NCBI GenBank assembly: GCA_026874595.1
Contig: CM049319.1
Location: 52,340,917 to 52,404,916, forward strand
Source: Sipunculus nudus
Lineage: Eukaryota; Annelida; Sipuncula; Golfingiida; Sipunculidae
Length of the DNA: 64,000 nucleotides
Reading direction: 5' to 3'
Part shown: piece after piece, positions 12,172-22,855 of the stretch
Numbering within the stretch: position 1 is the first letter of the stretch
How the letters are laid out: each line of letters opens with the position of its first letter
The notes under the pieces: model-generated
Told to the model about the DNA's origin: nothing
Database searches by the model: none
Seen by the model: only the letters and a program-made list of their open reading frames with translations
Program-made: the position numbers and the translations under genes

Positions 12172-12212
12172 GTAATTATATATATTCATTGTTACATGTA
12201 TCTTTTTTATAG

Positions 12213-13036
12213 TGTTGCGTGTATCTGTTATGCGGAGGGTTCGGCGTTGATATTTTGATTCGTGTAGCGCAGACAAAGGGCGTTGCTATGGCGTGTAGAG
12301 ACACAGCGCTCGGTGTAATCCGTACTGGTTGAACCTTGCGTGTAAACACAGCGCTCGCTCTCGTGCTAATCTGGAATTTTCTAGGCTGTTCGCGCTCTAT
12401 GAGCGCGTGTCTTGTTGTGTTCTTTGGGGTGTTCGTGAAATAGAAGTTTCTAGGCTTTGGGTGAAACAGTTATAAATAGGGGCTGTGTTAAGAGCCGAAG
12501 GGGGGGGGGAGAAAAATTCCAGCCGACACCGAAGAGTTTGAGTCGGTTTTGGGACCTTTGTGATAATTGCAGAACTTAAAGGTATTCTTCGAAATTTGTA
12601 AAGGACTTTATACAGTCAGTTTGCCTTTGGGATTATTGCCAGAACTTCACTTTTGGATTACAACAGATTGTTTTCGAGATTACATTGGACAATTCTCTGA
12701 GAAGATTTACATGAACTGTTCATCTGGATTATATTTTTTTAAGGACTTGAGCTGTGACAGTGGTTGTATCCAGAATCAAAGCCTAGGATCCGGACACTTT
12801 GGTACTGTAATTTTTATTGTTTTTCTTTTTAATTGAAGTGATCTAGTGTATTGTAGTGTTAGGATTGTTTTAAGAATAAATTATAATTATTTGTTAACAA
12901 AAAACCACTGACTTCTTTATTCATTCCCCTTGACATTTCACGCTGCCTACGGTTACAGAATCTGATTTTTATTTATCTCCGTAACCAAATATATTTTCGT
13001 CACGACTACGTGATGTTATTATTAGGTTCTGTAACA
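12213..13036 (+). mobile_element. Near-complete solo LTR of Ty3 family 1
   Basis: Begins TGTTGCG, has the TATA box TATAAATAGG at 12471-12480, a poly-G slip (GAAGGGGGGGGGGAG) just after it, and ends TTCTGTAACA. At 824 bp it matches the full LTR at 570-1398. No Ty3 internal sequence is attached on either side, so it reads as a solo LTR. No convincing target-site duplication is seen, which fits its being inside duplicated DNA. Confidence 0.75.
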
Positions 13037-13077
13037 GCTTATATTTGCAAATACATATACTGATATATATATATATA

Positions 13078-15076
13078 CCGATTGTCTATATAACACAAGG
13101 TTACACCACAACAAAATTTACTAACTATTCATTTAAAATAGAAAATATAAAAAAACGGAATGGATCCAGTGACATACAATACGTCAGTCTACATGTCATG
13201 CCTTTTACGTACAATATATGTAACTGTAAATCTCTTAAGGGTTAAATCATTAATTATATTCTGACTTTACAATCTCATCATGTACAATGTAAATCTGGAG
13301 AAGCACTTTTCATATACCTCAAGCCGAACGGAATAAACATATATTACATCTGATTTTACAACTCTAGACCTGCTGATCAATTCTGAATTTAATTCAAATA
13401 GTACTGTGACTGAACAGAAAAGAATTCGAATTTATTGGAATTTAATGCAAACTATGAATTGGATCAGAATTGCACTGAGAGAAAAACTAATGGAATAATG
13501 AGAATTTAATTTTGAATTGAAGCCTACAGGCTCAGGTGAATGGAGCTCATTTGTTTATAAAATGTTCTGGCTCTTAAAAATTTTATCAGTATTGCTTATC
13601 AGTAATTGGTCTTGTCTTGGAGTAGATTATTTTATAGTTCAGGTATGCAGTGTTTGAAGAAAGTAAGAAGAGGGGTGTCACAATGATTACAGTCAGCACA
13701 TAAAATGCTACTTAATTTCTCTGAATTCGTGCACCTGCTTGAATAGCAAAACAAATTCAAACTGAATAGAAATGAATTTAATTGACTTGGAATTAATAAT
13801 CTGTTTACTAACACACTTAACTGAACTTGAACTTTATTTCTTCAAGAAAGGCAATGGCTATTTATGATTATTTAAGAGTCAGGCCTTTGGGTAAAGGTTT
13901 ATATCGCACCCACTTGCCCAATTAGCAGTTAGGAGGCAACTTTTGGTTGCCCTTTCATCATTTTTAGATTTTTTTCTTGCCACAGGCAAACAGTCAACTG
14001 TTAATGTTGAGACCATGCACATGAGAAACATCTAGAGGTAAAATCTATATTATGATCTTTGATGTGACAATATCCATAACCGTACCTAGACAAACACCTT
14101 TAATTGTTTCTGTAAACTCTTGGAACTACCTTTACCATACCTAAACTTTATCACACTGAAATACATATACAAATGAGCGACAACACATGCAGTAACCACA
14201 TTCCATTCACATTTTTAGCCACCATGTGTACTACCCAGCACATGAACTTACTGTATGCAAGACTACTGATTAACTTAAAGGATGTAGGTACATGTATAAA
14301 AGAAGTCACCACAAAATTCTGCTTCACAATTGCTCAGATGAAGGTGAAATATTGATACTAGATATATGATCTGATAGTATCTTATTTCACACATATACAT
14401 AAATCCAGACTACATTAGTACATATTTCTAAAGTTGTTTACAAATATTTAACATGTCAACATGTTACATTGGTCACATGTATGTCACGGCAGTGAGTCCT
14501 CTCTTCAGCTCTCCCATCTTTTATGCTGCTGTGTATACAGACTGGATACATGACAGTGTATCTTACTACTCAGCTGACTCTTTTACTGCTCACATTTCCG
14601 GATTAACAAAAAACATGCGATCATGTTAAGAACCTGCAAATACGAGAAAAAGTTATATAAAACTTATTCATGTTACATAGATTGTACAAATAGCAGTTAT
14701 ATCTAGTCCTTAAACAAAATGTAAAAAAAATAAAATTTAATAATAAAATATAATATTAGAAAATAAAATAAAATAAAATGCTAATTTCCTGGTACATGTG
14801 ATATAAAATTTTCTGAATTCGTTTTATTAGCAGAAGTTATATTTTTGAAAGTCACCAAGGTATCTCAAAGTGCGGTGATATCTGACCTCTTTAAGTGTGC
14901 ATGAATTCTTATGAGATTGTAAATCAGGTGAGAAAGTATTGGTAAATATGTTTAATGAGTTTCATGAAAATCCGTAGGATTTTTGGTAAGTTACCAAAGT
15001 GCCTCTAAATTGCGGGGACTGCTGACCTCATTAAAAATATGCAGGGATTTCGCAGTAATTCAAACTTAGGCGATAT
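13078..15076. repeat. Duplicated segment X, copy 2
   Basis: Matches 3468-4215 and 6588-7832, with the 2.4 kb between them absent at 13826-13836. It follows an LTR whose right flank equals that of the partial LTR at 2837-3350, so LTR plus X moved as one unit. No gene is recognised. Confidence 0.75.
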
Positions 15077-15149
15077 ATTTTATTGATTAACATTTCTGAT
15101 GAGTTTTATCAAAGTCCTTCGTATTCTTCATAAGTTATTTTGGGGACAC

Positions 15150-15383
15150 TGTAGCACGTACTTTCACGTCCGGTTGCAGAGCTCTGCCGCTAACACTCAG
15201 GGACGACCACTCGCTCGTCACTGCGCATGTCTCTCATCAACCAGTCATACTCACAGGCGGGAATCACACCATCCTTGAAGCTTGACGTAACCATATTCAG
15301 AGGCGGAAATCGCACAAGCATTGAATCCTGACGTAAACTCAGCACAATCATAAATTTCCATTTCACTAATACAGTCATTCACA
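15150..15383 (-). mobile_element. Ty1/copia LTR (3' LTR of the element at 15480-17215)
   Basis: On the minus strand, a purine tract AAGGGGGAAAGAACGGAATA is followed by TGTGAATGACTG, taken as the LTR start. The 234 bp segment ends GTGCTACA. A homologous copy with the same two ends stands alone at 23352-23572, which supports the boundaries. Confidence 0.65.
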
Positions 15384-15479
15384 TATTCCGTTCTTTCCCC
15401 CTTGAACTCCATAGCAGAACAATTATGTACAGGTCCAGTAATACAGTATTTACATATATACATCAACTAAACATCACTA

Positions 15480-17215
15480 TTACTGTGATGTATATTTCCC
15501 TGTCTGAAGTATTTGTAGCAGGGAATCACATTTTGCATCACGTTTAGTGAGACAGTTCGCAATCTGATAATCTCCAGGGACCCCAATGAGATTCCTAACA
15601 TCCCTCTCGAAGATCCGTTTTAAACTGCCTATGTCTATTCGTAGTCTACGATCATCAACCAATCTGGTACTCATTATAGAATCTACCAAGCTTCTATTGT
15701 CCACATTAACGTCTATGAGAAGTGAAGATAATGGATACAGTTCTCTTATAATTGTACGAATGTAAAGAGCTTCTTCAACTGCTTCCTGCAAAGCAAGAGT
15801 CTCCGCCGCTAAGGTTGATTTCACGACTCTTTTGATTTTGTTGGCTCGATATGAGAGGGGAAAAACATTTCCAAACTCATCAGCCAACAGAACAATGATT
15901 CCACTTGTGCCACTAATGCCATCAGACAAATTCCGAAAAGCAGCGTCACTGAATAAACTGAGATGCATATTACCAGTCAGCTTGGGGGAAAATATTACTG
16001 AATCATATTCTCTAAGACCCAGGAATATTTTCTTTGCCCTATTTAAGGTTTCACATCCGTCTGCTTGAGTTTTGTGCTGAGATCAATCACTTCATAAAAT
16101 TTTTCTGGTATTGCATCCTGAACCACCCATTTCAAGCTTCCAACAATCGCCCTATATTCTGTTTGTTCAATATCACTGAGCTCTCGATTTTGATTTCCAG
16201 GTCTAACGATGATGTCTGACATCTTTTTGTTTACATATCTATACATGCTCACTGTGATCCCTTGTACATCCTGTGATACTTCAAATGCTACAAACTGAAA
16301 AGAACCCTTTTTTTGTCTTTCCAGCAATAAAGCGTTCAATGAGTGGTTTTATTACATATTGATCAAATTCAGAGTCCCTACAATGCAAAAAATCGTCGAT
16401 GTGGCTGACTAGCACTCCACACAATACGACTCTTCTACTAAAATAAAAGAGAGATGGATCGACTGAGGATATTTTACATTTTAAGTCCAGAATCTTTTGA
16501 CGTAGAGATAAATAAAACTGACGCGCTGCATCATTGAGGCCATACAGACATTTCTATAATTTCCATAATGCACCTGGTGGCGCTTCAGATTCTTTAGGTG
16601 GCTTTAAATACACATCACGATCCAATTCTTTTCCTTGAAGAAATGCAGATTTGATATCAGTTGACACTATGGTCCATCTGTTTCTAGTGGCGACAAGGAG
16701 AAAACATCTAAAAGCTGTCTTCGCCACTGTTGGGGGATCAGCAGGTATATACTGTTGTTCTTGGAGAGCTCGTGCAACTATTCTCGCCTTCATTCCGTTC
16801 CCTTTGTATGTAATGACCCTACTAGTGTCTATACACCGTTGCCCTTCATCAGGTACCTCCTCATAGACCCCAAACATGGTTAACTTTTTCAAATCATCTT
16901 TCTTTACTTCCTTACATTCAGGAGTATTATGCAATTCACGTGGAACATCACTCATGAATATGTAATAGGGGACATTAGGCTCGGCTCTGTAAACTTGCCA
17001 TCCATGTTGTTTGTTTAGCAGCCTGAGAGACCGACGTGGAACATAAACTGAAGCATCACTCTCATTGTCTTGTTGTGCATAATCAAATGGAGATAAAGAT
17101 TCGACTGTGTCACTACAGTGTTCATGAATGCCATTTTCGACTGGTTGACCTATCGTATCCTGACACTCCGGAGAAGCTTCCTGGTCAGAAGCAAGCTTCA
17201 AATTAGTTCCGTTCT
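15480..17215 (-). pseudogene. Ty1/copia pol remnant (reverse transcriptase and RNase H)
   Basis: Minus-strand pol of a Ty1/copia element. Reverse transcriptase occupies about 16340-17200: STDIKSAFLQGKELDRDVYL is the copia-type motif A block and a VSHIDDFLHC block near 16390 is motif C. The linker NRELSDIEQTEYRAIVGSLKW is at about 16150. RNase H is at 15480-15968, with SLFSDAAFRNLSDGISG, KSTLAAETLALQEA and DNRSLVDS, which carry the usual acidic residues. Stops and frameshifts separate the blocks (16340, 16554). Gag, protease and integrase are missing, because the element is cut off near 17215-17257 next to a SINE tail. It could belong to one of the copia lineages common in marine invertebrates, but I cannot assign it. 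Confidence 0.9.
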
Positions 17216-17257
17216 CAACTCCAGTAGCTGAACAATGTGACCCATGGGTCCCTTTGG

Positions 17258-17697
17258 TTTTTTTTTTTTTGTTTTGTTTTTTTTTTGGTGGAGGTAACCG
17301 CCTCCATTTTGTAATGCTGACTTTTCTAATTCTTTACCTGAGTATGTACATCTGCAGAGTTTCCATTTCAGTTTGGGACTACTTGACAGGGCGTTGGTAC
17401 TCTCTTCCTATCGTTTTTATTTTGTATCCTGGTGTAATCCAGGCCCGGTGTCAAATGCACCTGCGGGTCCTGGGTATATAATCATCCCAATTGCTGGGTC
17501 ATAACACAGAGGAACCCCAAATGACGCACTTATATGTGAGTGATACACGGCTGTGGGGCACAGCCTTCCCATTAAGCTTCCAGAGCACCCACCTTGGGTG
17601 GGGGCTAACCGTGAAAAACCTCACCACCTTGGCTGAGAATCGAACCCACAATCTCCCGGCTTTGAGTCCTGCGCTCTACCCCTGAGCCACAGAAGCC
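17258..17697 (-). mobile_element. tRNA-derived SINE, full length
   Basis: On the minus strand the element starts GGCTTCTGTGGCTCAGGGG. An A-box-like TGGCTCAGGGGTAGAGCGC and a B-box GGTTCGATTCTC are spaced as in a tRNA gene. A body of about 330 bp without coding capacity follows (CCCACCCAAGGTGGGTGCTC), then an A-rich tail (the T/G-rich run at 17258-17288 on the plus strand). The tRNA head does not form a proper acceptor stem, so this is not a tRNA gene. The tail abuts the truncated copia element. Confidence 0.8.
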
Positions 17698-18559
17698 AGT
17701 TTCAGACATGTGTATTACCTTTAATTATACATTTCACACAATGTCCAATTAAAAATTAAATCAGCGATTTAATGTTGCATTTTCACAGTTTAAACAGAAA
17801 ATGAGTAAGGTTCGAGGAATCACCAAACACAAAAATATTTAATAAATGGTTAGTAAAATATAGCACAATTAAATATAATTGGTTCCCGTTCAGCACTGCA
17901 TAAACCCAGTACTTTCATGTTCACTATATCTTAAATCAAGTTCATCCTCAGCATAAATGTGAAACCATGCAGTATTATATCATGGAAAATGACTAAATAT
18001 GAACTGAACACAGGACAGTAAATCAAACACTCCATTCCTCCCCTATTTTATTCAAGGGTAGCAATTGGAATGTAACAGCTATTATTCTATTACTTTAGAT
18101 CCTTTTTCTGTTAAAAATTAAAATTTCTAATATTTCTTCAAAAACCTGTGATTTTCTTTTACCGATACATATTGATAATACCGATCCCTGAACCCTACAA
18201 ATATGATAAAATGTGATATACTCTATTGAGAAACTTCCATTGAGAAAATTATATTTTTCAAGTGTCCAGGTTCTACACTGTCTTAACATCACAGCTGAAG
18301 GCATGCATTGTAATGAAGTCTCCTGTTAAAGGTATTACACGCGAGGCATCTCAGTACTGGAGTACCAGCATTGACTGCAATATCGAGCAGTCACCAGCTA
18401 ACAATGTGGCAATGTATTAATACATTTCAAAATTTCTTTGTGCAGACGTCTCAGCCATTTGTTTCCACTACAGTTTATGGTGATTCATTTCTTTCTGAGG
18501 CAGAAGCTGATGTTTCACATCATATTGATGGGTTCAAGTAAACGTGCTTAGTTGTAAGT
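17698..18559. other. No gene recognised
   Basis: AT-rich sequence with no recognisable gene, RNA or repeat. Confidence 0.5.
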
Positions 18560-18646
18560 TCAGTCCTTCAAATTTCCCCGAACAGCATCATCACAATGGA
18601 CTTTTGACACATGGTCCCAGAGTCTGAGAATCTTCTTGCCATTATT
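18560..18646 (-). CDS. Possible short terminal exon (uncertain)
   Basis: On the minus strand a good acceptor (CTTCTTTCAACAG) is followed by 28 open codons and TGA, including KILRLWDHVSKVHCDD. The peptide is not repeat-like and does not resemble a transposon domain I know. It could be a last exon of the tetraspanin gene or of another gene. Its phase does not join cleanly in this frame to the exon ending at 22922, where a phase-1 junction would give an immediate stop. An open stretch this short can arise by chance. Confidence 0.2.
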   Translation of the reverse strand, partial: NNGKKILRLWDHVSKVHCDDAVRGNLKD

Positions 18647-18974
18647 CTGTTGAAAGAAGGAAGAGTATATAATCATTGGCCATGTATACAAATAGTCCTA
18701 AATTATATGTCACAAAAAGATAAAAAAAATAATGGATTTTTATTATGATATCACAGTGATGTCATTTTTATTGGACTTGAAAATTTGCCTTCCTTGATGA
18801 TTTTAAAGGACGCAATGAATAGAAATCGTTGTGTTCAGGAGTATGCACACATCATTTCCCCTGGTTAACATTTCCCCTATTTGACAACCTTGATGAACCG
18901 CTACCAGTATTAAATGTGTATAAATATATATATATCTATCTTTTTCATTTGTTATATATATGTAACCGGACACA

Positions 18975-19101
18975 AAAAAGCGTTCCTACTGGCCTTGCTG
19001 GTGAAGCTTGCTTTATTAGCAAAGTAGTAGAACATCTGATTTGTGTGTCACAGGTTACGGGTTCGAACCCACATTCGGGCCTGGTATCTATTTTCACCCA
19101 T

Positions 19102-19103
<2 letters not shown>
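18975..19103 (+). mobile_element. tRNA-derived SINE (second type)
   Basis: Contains an A-box-like TTAGCAAAGTAGTAGAACATC at about 19015 and a B-box GGGTTCGAACCC at 19059-19070, within a tRNA-sized block ending ACATTCGGGCC. It is followed by a short unrelated stretch and an (AT)n run that may be its tail. It is a different SINE type from 17258-17697, since the heads do not match. Confidence 0.65.

Positions 19104-19104
<1 letters not shown>

Positions 19105-19142
<38 letters not shown>
19105..19142. repeat. (AT)n microsatellite
   Basis: Pure AT run between the SINE and the 3' end of the Penelope-like element. Both neighbours commonly end in or insert at simple repeats, so ownership is unclear. 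Tyr-Ile-rich open frames here are artefacts. Confidence 0.95.
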
Positions 19143-19148
<6 letters not shown>

Positions 19149-19170
19149 CTGAAGAAAAACAACACTGTTA

Positions 19171-19218
19171 ATTCACAACAGTCTGTTTCACGGGATGCGA
19201 CCCGATCATCAGGTGAAT
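19171..19218 (-). ncRNA. Candidate type I hammerhead ribozyme in Penelope-like element
   Basis: Read on the minus strand: stem I 5' strand ATTCAC, core CTGATGA, stem II CGGG-TCGCAT-CCCG, core GAA, stem III ACA-GAC-TGT, cleavage-site residue T (GTT triplet), stem I 3' strand GTGAAT. Stem I pairs perfectly over 6 bp, and all conserved core positions of a hammerhead are present in the right order. A weak point is a T-T mismatch at the base of stem II (positions 10.1 and 11.1), which is usually G-C, so this copy may be slow or dead. Hammerheads with very short stem III are known from Penelope-like elements, and this one lies about 460 bp downstream of the GIY-YIG remnant in the same orientation. 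Confidence 0.75.
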
Positions 19219-19291
19219 GTGGTTAGAATGAAGCTAACGGCGTGGTTTGAAAAGCCGAGACTTTACGAGATTATGCTTTGTGCGATTCGGG

Positions 19292-19316
19292 GCGGGGGGG
19301 GGGGGGGGGGGGGGGC
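19292..19316. repeat. Poly-G tract
   Basis: More than 20 consecutive G within the Penelope 3' region. Further G runs follow at about 19598-19612, 19620-19634 and 19750-19759. They could form G-quadruplexes or reflect assembly slippage. Confidence 0.9.
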
Positions 19317-19679
19317 ATGTGAAAGACGTGAAAGATGTGAAATAGGGTCCTGGAAGCAGTGAACATATCAGTAGTATACATATGATATGATATAAATACA
19401 CATACACTATGAAAATACACAATATACAAGGCAAATATACAATATAAAAGGCAAATATACTATACTCTACTCATACCAAGTGGAATCCACTCGGTAAACT
19501 CACCATTATGTAGTGGTAAGACCATGTCCCTCATCACTGCAAGGCAGTGAGAGAACAACTACCTGAACAGGTAAGTCTGCCCAGCGGATCCTCGTTGGGG
19601 GGGGGGGGGGGGGTTGATGGGGGGGGGGGGGGGGTTGGCTCGCTGAATATTAGTACGAATGCTAGGTTTTAAAATATTT

Positions 19680-20640
19680 CAGGGTGAATTTGTTTTAATG
19701 GCAGCACTTGGAGAGAATTTCAGCTCTTGAGTTCAACAATGATCCGGAAGGGGGGGGGGGCGTAGCTATAAGTAGCTTTTCAGACAAGCAGAGATCACAC
19801 TTCCTGATTCTACAGAAGTAAGGTGCTGCCTTGGCAGATATTTCCCAGGAAAGCTTGTAATTGATATTGTTGTCTTTTAGTGACCAAATGTGTTTAGACA
19901 GTTCAGTATTTTTAGCGTGGGATCTGTTACGAAAGAATTGCTTGTGGTTATTGTATCTTGTCTTGAAATCGCCTTCAGTACACCCTATTTAGTGTTTCTC
20001 GTCATTGTCTGTACTAACTGTTGCCTTAAAGACAATGCATTTCAGCTGACACTGACCATTCATAGGACATTCGTCTATTTTACGGCAGTTACATTGTTTT
20101 TGAGGTACATTCACAGCATTGTCAGTATTTAAAACCTTCATATAATGTTTGCTGATCAGGTAAGACATGTTGGGTAGACAGCTATAGCTAATTTTCAAAT
20201 TGTTCCTGTTGAATAACCTGTGGTACCTGTGATGTTTAGGGAAGTGTTTTTCAACTAGTTTCATGAATTGTCTGCAAATGTTGGTTTTTACATGACGGCT
20301 GTAGGGGGGATTGAACCATATTATTTTCCTTTTCCTGTTTCTTTTGCTTTGCACTGTGGGTTCAACGTATTTTAAGCTTTCTGAGATCCCGCTTTTTGCT
20401 AAAGCTTTGTCATACACTGGTTTGGCTTTCATAAATAGCTCTTTAATGCAGGAGTTGTCAGATACACGTTTGCTGATCATCATAGGTATCTGTCTAATAA
20501 TAGCTGGGGGATGATTGGATTGTGCGTGGATATAGAGCGGGTCATTGTTCGGTTTTCTGTAAGGGTAAAGATGTCATTTTGGAGGTCAAATGTTACGTCT
20601 AAGAAATCTGTGCAGGTCAGGTTAGTTTCAATGGTTATTT
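19680..20640 (-). pseudogene. Penelope-like element: end of reverse transcriptase, linker and GIY-YIG domain
   Basis: Minus strand. The N-terminal side (about 20640-20500) reads TDFLDVTFDL and, after a one-base frameshift, PYRKPNNDPLYIHAQSNHPP, a block typical of Penelope-like reverse transcriptases. The 164-codon frame 19989-20483 continues with KIIWFNPPYSRHVKTNIC, HFPKHHRYHRLFNRN, SYSCLPNM and the Cys-rich CNCRKIDECPMNGQC. A TAA at 19986-19988 stands where the GIY-YIG tyrosine is expected. Beyond it the endonuclease continues with IGCTEGDFKTRYNNHK, TELSKHIWSLK and LSWEISAKAAPYFC. A second stop follows near 19700. The catalytic palm of the reverse transcriptase is not visible upstream of 20640, so the copy is 5'-truncated and dead. 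Confidence 0.85.
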
Positions 20641-22337
20641 ATATATATATATATGTATATATATATTTCAATTACCGGTATTTATAAATACTGTGAAGTT
20701 GGATGTATTTTCAGATCCAGAAATTAAGTTTCTAATTATTGGATGAAGATCAACAGTGAATGAGTTCAGAATTGCTGTTTTTCCAAGACACCCTGCATGC
20801 AGGCATTGGCATTGAAGACAGTCATCAGGCAACAGTATTGACTACAGACTCTTGTTTACTCAGTTTCTATGAATAAGGTATCCAGGGTACTTTTCAGCAT
20901 ATTTCATTCATAAACCTGACTGTTAAGGCTGGATGGGTCCAGACACCAGGATTAAAGTGAAAATATCGCTTTTTTCTAAATCAGTCATAAACAGAGCATT
21001 AAGGATATGTCTCCAACAAATTTTGTCTTAAATATCGTATCAGGGGTAAAAGATATTGGTACTTGGTAAGCAGATTGTCTCACATCTGGTAAAGTGAGAT
21101 AGTCTCTAGGATAATGATAGAATGGTATGTTGGTTTTCACATTGCCCACTGTCATGTATACCACACGTATTGCTCTGAAATATTAATTTTTAGAGATAGG
21201 GTGCTGTAGCTTATATTCTAATAGTTCTTTCATGTCATTATGATTTGTTTTCATGTAAATAAGGGGACAAAATTATATGTTTATATTGTGGTCATGTGGT
21301 TCTATTTTTTTCATAACCTAGGGTCACGAAGCTGTGTACCTGAAGGGGGTAGTGAATGGTTTCGTCTGCTCTGGTTGGCTTTAGCTGTTACGCCTTTAAA
21401 AACCTATTGTTTGGTTTTTATGTATGTTTGGCATAGTCACAAACAAAATGATGGTATCAGTTAAATATTTTCAAATCTGTGATCAATCAAAGACATGTTG
21501 TCCAAACATGTAAACCTGGAATATATATGTGTTTTTTTTTTATATTTATTCTTGGTTTTTGTATTGTATTGATTTTAATACTAATTTGTCATTATATAGG
21601 AGGCATTTGTGAAAACTGTTTGAAATGTTAAGGACTCGCATGCACTCGTGTACAGTGTATGCTAATATTGTTGTTCAAGGAAGTGGAAATGATGGCATAA
21701 CCCACAGGGATGTAATTAACACTTTTTATTTCAACATGTATTCTTTGGTGCAAAGGCCTCACTCATAGATTAATGTTAAGATTGCATAAATATGTTGAGC
21801 AGCAATATTGATGCAATAGGATGGATGGCCATGACAGTGCAGTCTCCATATGACTAGGATCATGTCTTGTATTTCCTGGAAAGTTCTTGGATATGGATTG
21901 CTTGCTGAAATATCTGATAATCTGTATGATTACTTTATTATATTAACCATCCCCCCTTGCCAAAAAGTGGAGAGGAGACATATTAACCCCAAAACCCTTA
22001 TATTGACGCCCATGTTTGTGTGTTATGTAGCTGACAAGTATCTGTTCAAATGATGTTGCATCAACAAAGTCCTGAAGTTGAATATATGCTTATTATGTAC
22101 TGGATGGTCATTATGCTGGTTAATTTGCTGCAGTCCTAAGTAATGTCTGAATAGAAAACTGTGCACATTCTCATTGTACTGGAAAATTAACATTTCTCCT
22201 GAAAAAAATGCATCTCCAAAAATTACTTTCTTCAGGGAACACCGCAATAAAGACTTTCTAAACACATTCTGTGAGGTTTTATGTTTTCGTTGTATGTAGT
22301 GTTTATATTTTGTTTTTTCATGACACAGACATGACAA
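20641..22337. other. No gene recognised
   Basis: Begins with a short TA-rich run (about 20640-20668). The rest is AT-rich with only short, broken frames. No splice-consistent exon, RNA gene or clear repeat was found. Confidence 0.45.
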
Positions 22338-22544
22338 TTATCTGTAACAAAGCAGTTGTCTCCAGTGTCTTGAGTAAATATGGGCAGTGGACACACTGCA
22401 AGACTCGCCACCAGCTACTTTTGCCTTCACACCAGCAAACCATTCTGGGTATTTTTTTCTGTAAAAGTCGATAAATAAAGGAGCAACGATAGAATCTCTC
22501 ACCCAATGTCTTGACAAGGTATTTGTGTATATGGTTGGATGATA
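22338..22544 (-). other. Open stretch without ATG, possible exon or transposon remnant
   Basis: On the minus strand a continuous frame of about 68 codons runs between a TAA near 22545 and a TAA at 22338-22340. It includes FIDFYRKKYPEWFAGVKAKV and ESCSVSTAHIYSRHWRQLLC, with two copies of an (S)RHW motif, and has a balanced rather than low-complexity composition. An acceptor-like TCGACTTTTACAG lies inside it (exon could start at 22458). I do not recognise the family. It could be an exon or a decayed transposon fragment. Confidence 0.3.
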
Positions 22545-22855
22545 TGATGATTATAATTTATATAATGAAGATGTAACATGCATAAAATAATGAGGCCAAT
22601 TCAAGATTAATGCAGCTAAATATAAAACTTTTAAAAGTGTTTTCTGTTCACACGTCTCATGTTTCTGACAGGTGCGCGAGCTATTCTATAGTTGTGCCTA
22701 AATAAATACTCAGAAATTTAAACATTAAACGATCCCAGCTATAATATTTATTATTACAGTGATTTACAGGCGGTCACTGAACGAGCAGTTAATACGGGTG
22801 TATTTTGATATTTCTTTGTTTACATAGTAACGCCCCCTTTTATCACCCATTGTTT

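Noticed and set aside
19000-19080. tRNA gene (GGGTTCGAACCC B box); likewise at 17627-17697
   Set aside because: Boxes are present but no acceptor or anticodon stem of normal form, and SINE bodies follow; tRNA-derived SINEs.
19041-19152. Open frames rich in Tyr-Ile near the (AT)n run (also at 45383-45641)
   Set aside because: They are translations of AT dinucleotide repeats and SINE sequence.
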